From Anaerolineales bacterium (GTDB lineage Bacteria > Chloroflexota > Anaerolineae > Anaerolineales > E44-bin32): DNA of 64,000 bases. The notes under the pieces are model-generated. The model worked only from the letters and a program-made list of their open reading frames with translations, did no database searches and had not been told where the DNA came from. Position numbers and translations under genes: made by a program. The first letter of the stretch is position 1. Each line of letters starts with the position of its first letter. The stretch lies in NCBI GenBank assembly GCA_029210945.1, contig JARGGH010000003.1, positions 1-64,000 on the forward strand, in the 5' to 3' direction. Of this stretch, positions 60,383 to 64,000 are shown piece by piece.

Positions 60383-60835
60383 CTAGGAAACTTCTAAGAG
60401 TTGGTCGATTTCGTCACGGACAGCCTGCAAGTCTTCCAAGCCAAGGTAAACGATGGCATAACGTATGTACGCGACGTAGTCCAGTTCTTTCAGCCCGGCG
60501 ATGACCATATCACCGACGATGCGCGAGGAAACCTCAGACTTTCCCAGCCCCTCGAGCCGGCTCTCCACTTCTCCCACAAGCCGCTCAACATCGGCGCTCG
60601 AGACTGGCCGCTTGGCACAGGCGATGCGGACACCGTGCAGCAATTTATCACGCTCGAATTCTTCCCGGCTTCCGTCCGATTTGATGATCAACGGCGCGGC
60701 CAGTATGGCGCGCTCATAAGTGCTGAAGCGCTGCACGCATTCGAGGCATTCCCGTCGACGACGGATCCCCCCTCGGGCATCATGCGTTGTGTCGATTACT
60801 TTGGAGCGGTCACCATGGCAGTGTGGGCAACGCAT
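60383..60835 (-). CDS. nrdR: Transcriptional repressor NrdR
   Basis: 150 residues. The zinc ribbon CPHCHGDRSKVIDTT-CLECVQRFSTYE occupies residues 3-41; an ATP-cone starts near 50 (LIIKSDGSREEFERDKLLHGV). NrdR senses dATP/ATP and represses ribonucleotide reductase genes. The ATG at 60835 was chosen because the 100 upstream residues are Arg/Pro-rich and unlike NrdR. It lies directly upstream of nrdJ, its likely target. No clear NrdR-box palindrome was seen between the two genes. Confidence 0.96.
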   Translation of the reverse strand: MRCPHCHGDRSKVIDTTHDARGGIRRRRECLECVQRFSTYERAILAAPLIIKSDGSREEFERDKLLHGVRIACAKRPVSSADVERLVGEVESRLEGLGKSEVSSRIVGDMVIAGLKELDYVAYIRYAIVYLGLEDLQAVRDEIDQLLEVS

Positions 60836-60920
60836 GCAACCCTCGGTTCGAATAATTGTTCTACGCCAGATCTTGCCGTTTGTAGGTTGGGAACCCCGAC
60901 CCGTTGGGGCGTGGCGGATC

Positions 60921-60950
60921 ATTCTAGCACATGGATAAACACCCGAACAA
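60921..60950 (-). promoter_or_regulatory. Promoter of nrdR-nrdJ
   Basis: Minus strand TTGTTC (60945-60950), 18-nt spacer, TAGAAT (60921-60926) with an upstream TGC (extended -10). About 85 nt ahead of nrdR. Confidence 0.55.
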
Positions 60951-61013
60951 GGGAATAGACACCATCGCAACCTTAAAATTCTTAGTACTTTGGTCCCCCT
61001 TAAGAGAAACACA

Positions 61014-61053
61014 GCAGACCAACGCCGGGAGGAGGAGACCGGCGGTGGTCTGC
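61014..61053 (-). terminator. Long hairpin after ftsZ
   Basis: GCAGACCA-CGCCGG pairs with CCGGCG-TGGTCTGC: 14 pairs and one A-G mismatch, loop of 10 nt (GAGGAGGAGA). On the minus strand it is followed by TGTGTTTCTCTT, a modest U-tract. Likely the ftsZ terminator. Confidence 0.55.
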
Positions 61054-61146
61054 GTGTTGTTCGCCCGCGGGGCAACCGGGCGGCAAACGGCGCCCCGGGG
61101 CTAAAGGTGATGAGTGGCGGTTGGCCTAACCGCAAACCACATCACG

Positions 61147-62250
61147 TTAGCGTCGTCGTAGAAACGCAGGGATGTCCAGATCGTTTACATCGAATGTCTG
61201 TGGTTGAAATTCCTCCGCCGTGGCGGGTGTCTCGATCCCCTCCCGCTTGCGGGCCTCAGTTCGACTGCGCGCGCGGGTCGTCGGGCGCCGGATGCCACCG
61301 GATCGCTCAAACCCTGTCGCGATCACGGTCACCCGCAGCTCTTCACCCATGCTGGGATCCAGGACCGCACCAAAGATAAGGTTGACATCCGGGTGCGCGG
61401 TTTCCTTGATGATCGCGGCGGCCTGATTGACCTCGAAGAGGCTCAGATCACTGCCTCCCGTAACGTTAAAGAGGATGCCCCGGGCGCCATCGATGGTGAT
61501 ATCGAGCAGATGGCTCGAGATGGCCTGCTCGGCTGCGGCACGCGCACGATCCTCGCCGGTCGCCCGACCGACAGCCATCAGCGCTGCACCACCTTCAGAC
61601 ATGATCGTGCGGACATCCGCGAAGTCCAGATTGATCAGGCCCGGTACGGTGATGAGCTCACTGATACCTTGAATGCCCTGGCGCAGCACGTCGTCGGCGA
61701 TCTTGAAGGCATCATGCAGGCTGGCTTTCTTATCTGCGATCTGCAGCAGCCTGTCGTTGGGGATCACGATCAGCGTATCAACATGTTCTTTGAGAGTCGA
61801 GATGCCTGATTCGGCCGATTGGGCTCGCTTGGCGCCTTCGAAGTTGAACGGGCGTGTCACCACCCCGATCGTCAGCGCGCCGATCTCCTTGGCAATCTGG
61901 GCGATGACGGGCGCCGCGCCGGTGCCGGTGCCCCCGCCGATGCCGGCGGCGATGAAAACCATATCGCTGCCCTTGAGAACCTCGTAGAGGTCCTCGGCTG
62001 ACTCCTCGGCCGCTTTCTGCCCGACCTCTGGATTCCCACCGGCGCCGAGCCCGCGGGTGAGCTTATCCCCGATGCGGACACGGGTCGGCGCATCCGACAG
62101 GAGCAGCGCCTGAGCGTCTGTATTGACGGCGACAAACTCGATCCCCGCCAATCCTTCTTCGATCATCCGGTTGACGGCGTTGCTGCCGCCGCCGCCGACG
62201 CCAACAACTTTTATCCTTGCAAACGATTCCGTGTTTGGTACTGGGTTCAT
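61147..62250 (-). CDS. ftsZ: Cell division protein FtsZ
   Basis: 367 residues. Tubulin-like GTPase that forms the division ring. Seen: [13 protein letters not shown] near 17, the GTP-binding signature [10 protein letters not shown] at 105-114, the T7-loop region [11 protein letters not shown] near 208, and a C-terminal linker ending in [11 protein letters not shown], the conserved peptide that binds FtsA. It lies 70 nt after ftsA, in the usual ftsQ-ftsA-ftsZ order, and is followed by a terminator and then nrdR. Confidence 0.98.
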   Translation of the reverse strand: MNPVPNTESFARIKVVGVGGGGSNAVNRMIEEGLAGIEFVAVNTDAQALLLSDAPTRVRIGDKLTRGLGAGGNPEVGQKAAEESAEDLYEVLKGSDMVFIAAGIGGGTGTGAAPVIAQIAKEIGALTIGVVTRPFNFEGAKRAQSAESGISTLKEHVDTLIVIPNDRLLQIADKKASLHDAFKIADDVLRQGIQGISELITVPGLINLDFADVRTIMSEGGAALMAVGRATGEDRARAAAEQAISSHLLDITIDGARGILFNVTGGSDLSLFEVNQAAAIIKETAHPDVNLIFGAVLDPSMGEELRVTVIATGFERSGGIRRPTTRARSRTEARKREGIETPATAEEFQPQTFDVNDLDIPAFLRRR

Positions 62251-62320
62251 CTTCTTCCTCCTCGATGAAAGTGTTTTCGTGCATCCAATCGCAATCGGAT
62301 TAGTTCAAACATCGCTCTCA

Positions 62321-63577
62321 CTATCCAGGCAGCAGCCGTCTGAAAAAATCAGCGGCGCGTTCCAGGTTGATTCTCGGCAATTGCAACCCACCATAGGCAT
62401 ACCCCTCATACGCAGCTTGCTCATCGAGCACTTTCGCCCAGTAAAGAAGCCCCAGGCTTGCCGATGAAGCCGGCGTCCGCAGGCGATCGACCAGTCCGGT
62501 CAGCCTATCCGGTTCAGCGGTGCGCACGGGTAGGCGCAGCACCTCGCTGGCGACCTCGCGGATCCCGGGCAGCATACTGGTCCCACCGGTCAGGACCACG
62601 CCCGCCGGGAGCAATCCGTCATAGCCGCTGCGCTTCGCTTCCTGTCGCACCAACCCGAACAGCTCCTCAACACGCGGCTCGATAATCGCCGCCAGATCGA
62701 CGCGTTTAATCTGCAGCGGGTTCTCTTCTCCAAACGGCCGCACTGCGAACGCGTGGTTCGGATCGAGTGTGTCTTTGCGGGCGTGTCCATGCCGCCGTTT
62801 GGCAGATTCGGCCGTCTCCTGCGGCAGGTGCAGCACCTGCGCAATATCGTTGGTGATGTGTTCACCACCGACCGGGATCACAGCAGTATGCCAGACCGCG
62901 CCTTCGATATAAATCGCAAGGTCCGTCGTCCCCCCACCAATGTCGCAGAGCATGACGCCCATCTCTTGCTCTGTTTCGCTCAGCACCATTCCGGCTGAGG
63001 CGAGCGACCCTAATACCCAGCCATCGACTTCGATCTCGGCCGCCTCGATGCACTGCTCCAGATTCTGGAGGGCGGTATTGCTGGAAGTGACGATGTGCGA
63101 CTCGACTTCGAGGCGGTAGCCGTGCATCCCGATCGGAGACTTAATCCCATCCTGCCCATCGACCCGATAACTGCGCGGGATCACATGGACGATCTTCCGG
63201 TTGTAAGGTACAACGATCGAGCGCGCCGCTTCGATTGCCCGGTTGACGTCATCCTGCCCGATGGTGCGCCCGGTAACACCCGCCATGCCCTTGCTGTTCA
63301 GCGAGGATATGTGGGCACCGGAGATGCTGACCAATGCCGACGTGATCTCATACCCGCTGGTGCGCTCTGCCTTGTCTTTCGCTTGACGCAGCGCCAGGGT
63401 GAGCGCCTCCAGGTTGACCACCCCGCCCTTGCGCATGCCGCGCGCAGGCACATCCCCGATACCGATCACCCGGATCTTTCCCTCCGGTGAATTCTGGCCT
63501 ACCAGCATGCAGACCTTGCTGGTCCCAATATCGAGGCCTACGAAGATAGTCTCATCAGTTCCAAGAAACGCCGCCAC
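62321..63577 (-). CDS. ftsA: Cell division protein FtsA
   Basis: 418 residues. Actin-like ATPase that ties the FtsZ ring to the membrane: VGLDIGTSKVCMLVG near 13, a SHMA-type insert (VVNLEALTLALRQA), DIGGGTTDLAIY near 212, and VVLTGGTSMLPGI near 330. The C-terminal ADFFRRLLPG is a short amphipathic membrane-targeting helix. Start is GTG at 63577, 5 nt after the ftsQ stop codon. Confidence 0.96.
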   Translation of the reverse strand: MAAFLGTDETIFVGLDIGTSKVCMLVGQNSPEGKIRVIGIGDVPARGMRKGGVVNLEALTLALRQAKDKAERTSGYEITSALVSISGAHISSLNSKGMAGVTGRTIGQDDVNRAIEAARSIVVPYNRKIVHVIPRSYRVDGQDGIKSPIGMHGYRLEVESHIVTSSNTALQNLEQCIEAAEIEVDGWVLGSLASAGMVLSETEQEMGVMLCDIGGGTTDLAIYIEGAVWHTAVIPVGGEHITNDIAQVLHLPQETAESAKRRHGHARKDTLDPNHAFAVRPFGEENPLQIKRVDLAAIIEPRVEELFGLVRQEAKRSGYDGLLPAGVVLTGGTSMLPGIREVASEVLRLPVRTAEPDRLTGLVDRLRTPASSASLGLLYWAKVLDEQAAYEGYAYGGLQLPRINLERAADFFRRLLPG

Positions 63578-63582
63578 TGTGT

Positions 63583-64000
63583 TTAATACTCCAAACTGTA
63601 ATAGGGTGCATCATAATTAGCGACGTCGATCACCGTCGCATGAATTTGCTCGCTGTCGAGCTTCGCGGCGATCGCCAGGTAGGTCTCAGCCTTCTGGGCG
63701 ACCATGCTGCCATCGCCGAAATAGACCTGCCGGCCCTGCGCATCCACAAAACCCAGTCCGCGGCTCTTGTCGTAATTCCAACTTGTGACCGCCGGCAGCT
63801 GGTCCTGCAACTGTGCTGCTCCTTGCAGAACGATCGGGTCAATCGCCGGAGCAAGATCACCCCGGGAGAGATCCAGTGCGCCGGCTTCGCTCGTAATCCG
63901 GACAAGATCGTTGCGTTCTCCGTGTTTGATATATGCGATGCCATCGTCGGACAACCACCAGATTCGCCCTCCGTCATCCCACGCCGCCACCGGAGGGCGC
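63583..64000 (-). CDS. ftsQ: Cell division protein FtsQ, 3' part
   Basis: The frame is open to the window edge, so the 5' part (membrane anchor and most of POTRA) is missing. The visible 138 residues begin RPPVAAWDDGGRIWWLSDDG, the region in FtsQ/DivIB following the POTRA domain, and continue with AAKLDSEQIHATVIDVANYD near the end. Position directly ahead of ftsA supports the call. FtsQ links the divisome assembly to the cell envelope. Confidence 0.8.
   Translation of the reverse strand, partial: RPPVAAWDDGGRIWWLSDDGIAYIKHGERNDLVRITSEAGALDLSRGDLAPAIDPIVLQGAAQLQDQLPAVTSWNYDKSRGLGFVDAQGRQVYFGDGSMVAQKAETYLAIAAKLDSEQIHATVIDVANYDAPYYSLEY

Larger units (their letters stand above)
60836..61146. other. 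311-nt ftsZ-nrdR gap
   Basis: Contains a long hairpin (61014-61053), probably the ftsZ terminator, and a promoter for nrdR at 60921-60950. No gene is seen. Confidence 0.6.

Noticed and set aside
1..64000. CRISPR arrays, insertion sequences, prophage, toxin-antitoxin or defence genes
   Set aside because: No regularly spaced repeats, transposase motifs, integrase or Cas signatures were found; base and gene content look uniform.

Overview
The window is a GC-rich bacterial chromosome segment made almost entirely of housekeeping and metabolic genes on both strands. No rRNA, transposase, integrase, phage gene or CRISPR array was found. The gene set (FtsQ-FtsA-FtsZ, B12-dependent class II ribonucleotide reductase with NrdR, electron-transfer-flavoprotein-linked beta-oxidation, GAF-rich histidine kinase, TIGR03960/TIGR03936 radical SAM pair, DUF2905, DUF4332, many lipoproteins with Pro/Thr linkers) suggests a Chloroflexota (Anaerolineae-like) genome. 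That assignment is an inference from gene content; no marker-gene search was run. Promoters close to the sigma-A consensus (TTGACA-N16/17-TATAAT) are easy to see. Several genes have a -10 box so close to the start codon that their mRNAs should be leaderless or nearly so.

Left part (1-16 kb): a minus-strand ribosomal-protein and nucleotide-salvage run (rplU, rpmA, rpmE, tdk, hpt, cca) follows a consensus promoter and a leader hairpin. Next come rpoC, separated from rpoB, and a HEAT-like/coiled-coil gene of unknown function. A plus-strand set follows: DUF4332, nnrE, ruvB, DUF2905, queA. After queA lies a compact promoter, 17-codon ORF, stem-loop and terminator that looks like a small RNA or leader-peptide unit. 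6-Phosphofructokinase and a small membrane protein close this part.

Middle (16-38 kb): a pilin-like protein, a modular lipoprotein, tRNA-Glu(CTC) and the radical SAM pair come first. They are followed by a seven-gene minus-strand fatty-acid operon: TetR regulator, metallo-beta-lactamase-fold hydrolase, two acyl-CoA dehydrogenases, a FadN-type hydroxyacyl-CoA dehydrogenase/enoyl-CoA hydratase, thiolase and SCP2 protein. The operon starts at a promoter overlapped by a perfect TetR palindrome. Divergent from it is the malic enzyme-phosphotransacetylase fusion maeB, then tRNA-Arg(CCG). A second beta-oxidation unit (acyl-CoA dehydrogenase, etfB, etfA) feeds electrons from acyl-CoA oxidation to the quinone pool.

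Right part (37-64 kb): a TPR protein, lipoprotein, mtaB, and the tightly packed yqeY, 7TM-HD, ybeY, dgkA set come first. An orphan soluble histidine kinase and an endonuclease-IV-like protein follow. Then come an oppB/oppC pair whose OppC carries an N-terminal TPR-like extension and which follows a lipoprotein-plus-membrane protein, a deoxynucleoside kinase, and a second TetR operon (TetR, epimerase, SDR). The second TetR operon has the same palindromic operator as the fatty-acid operon. The window ends with yjbQ, a flavin reductase, nrdJ, nrdR, ftsZ, ftsA and the 3' part of ftsQ.

The points most worth a second look are an L31 ribosomal protein fused to an RNA polymerase alpha-CTD-like domain, the small RNA/leader unit after queA, the shared TetR operator, an acyl-CoA dehydrogenase without the expected catalytic glutamate, and the TPR-OppC fusion.
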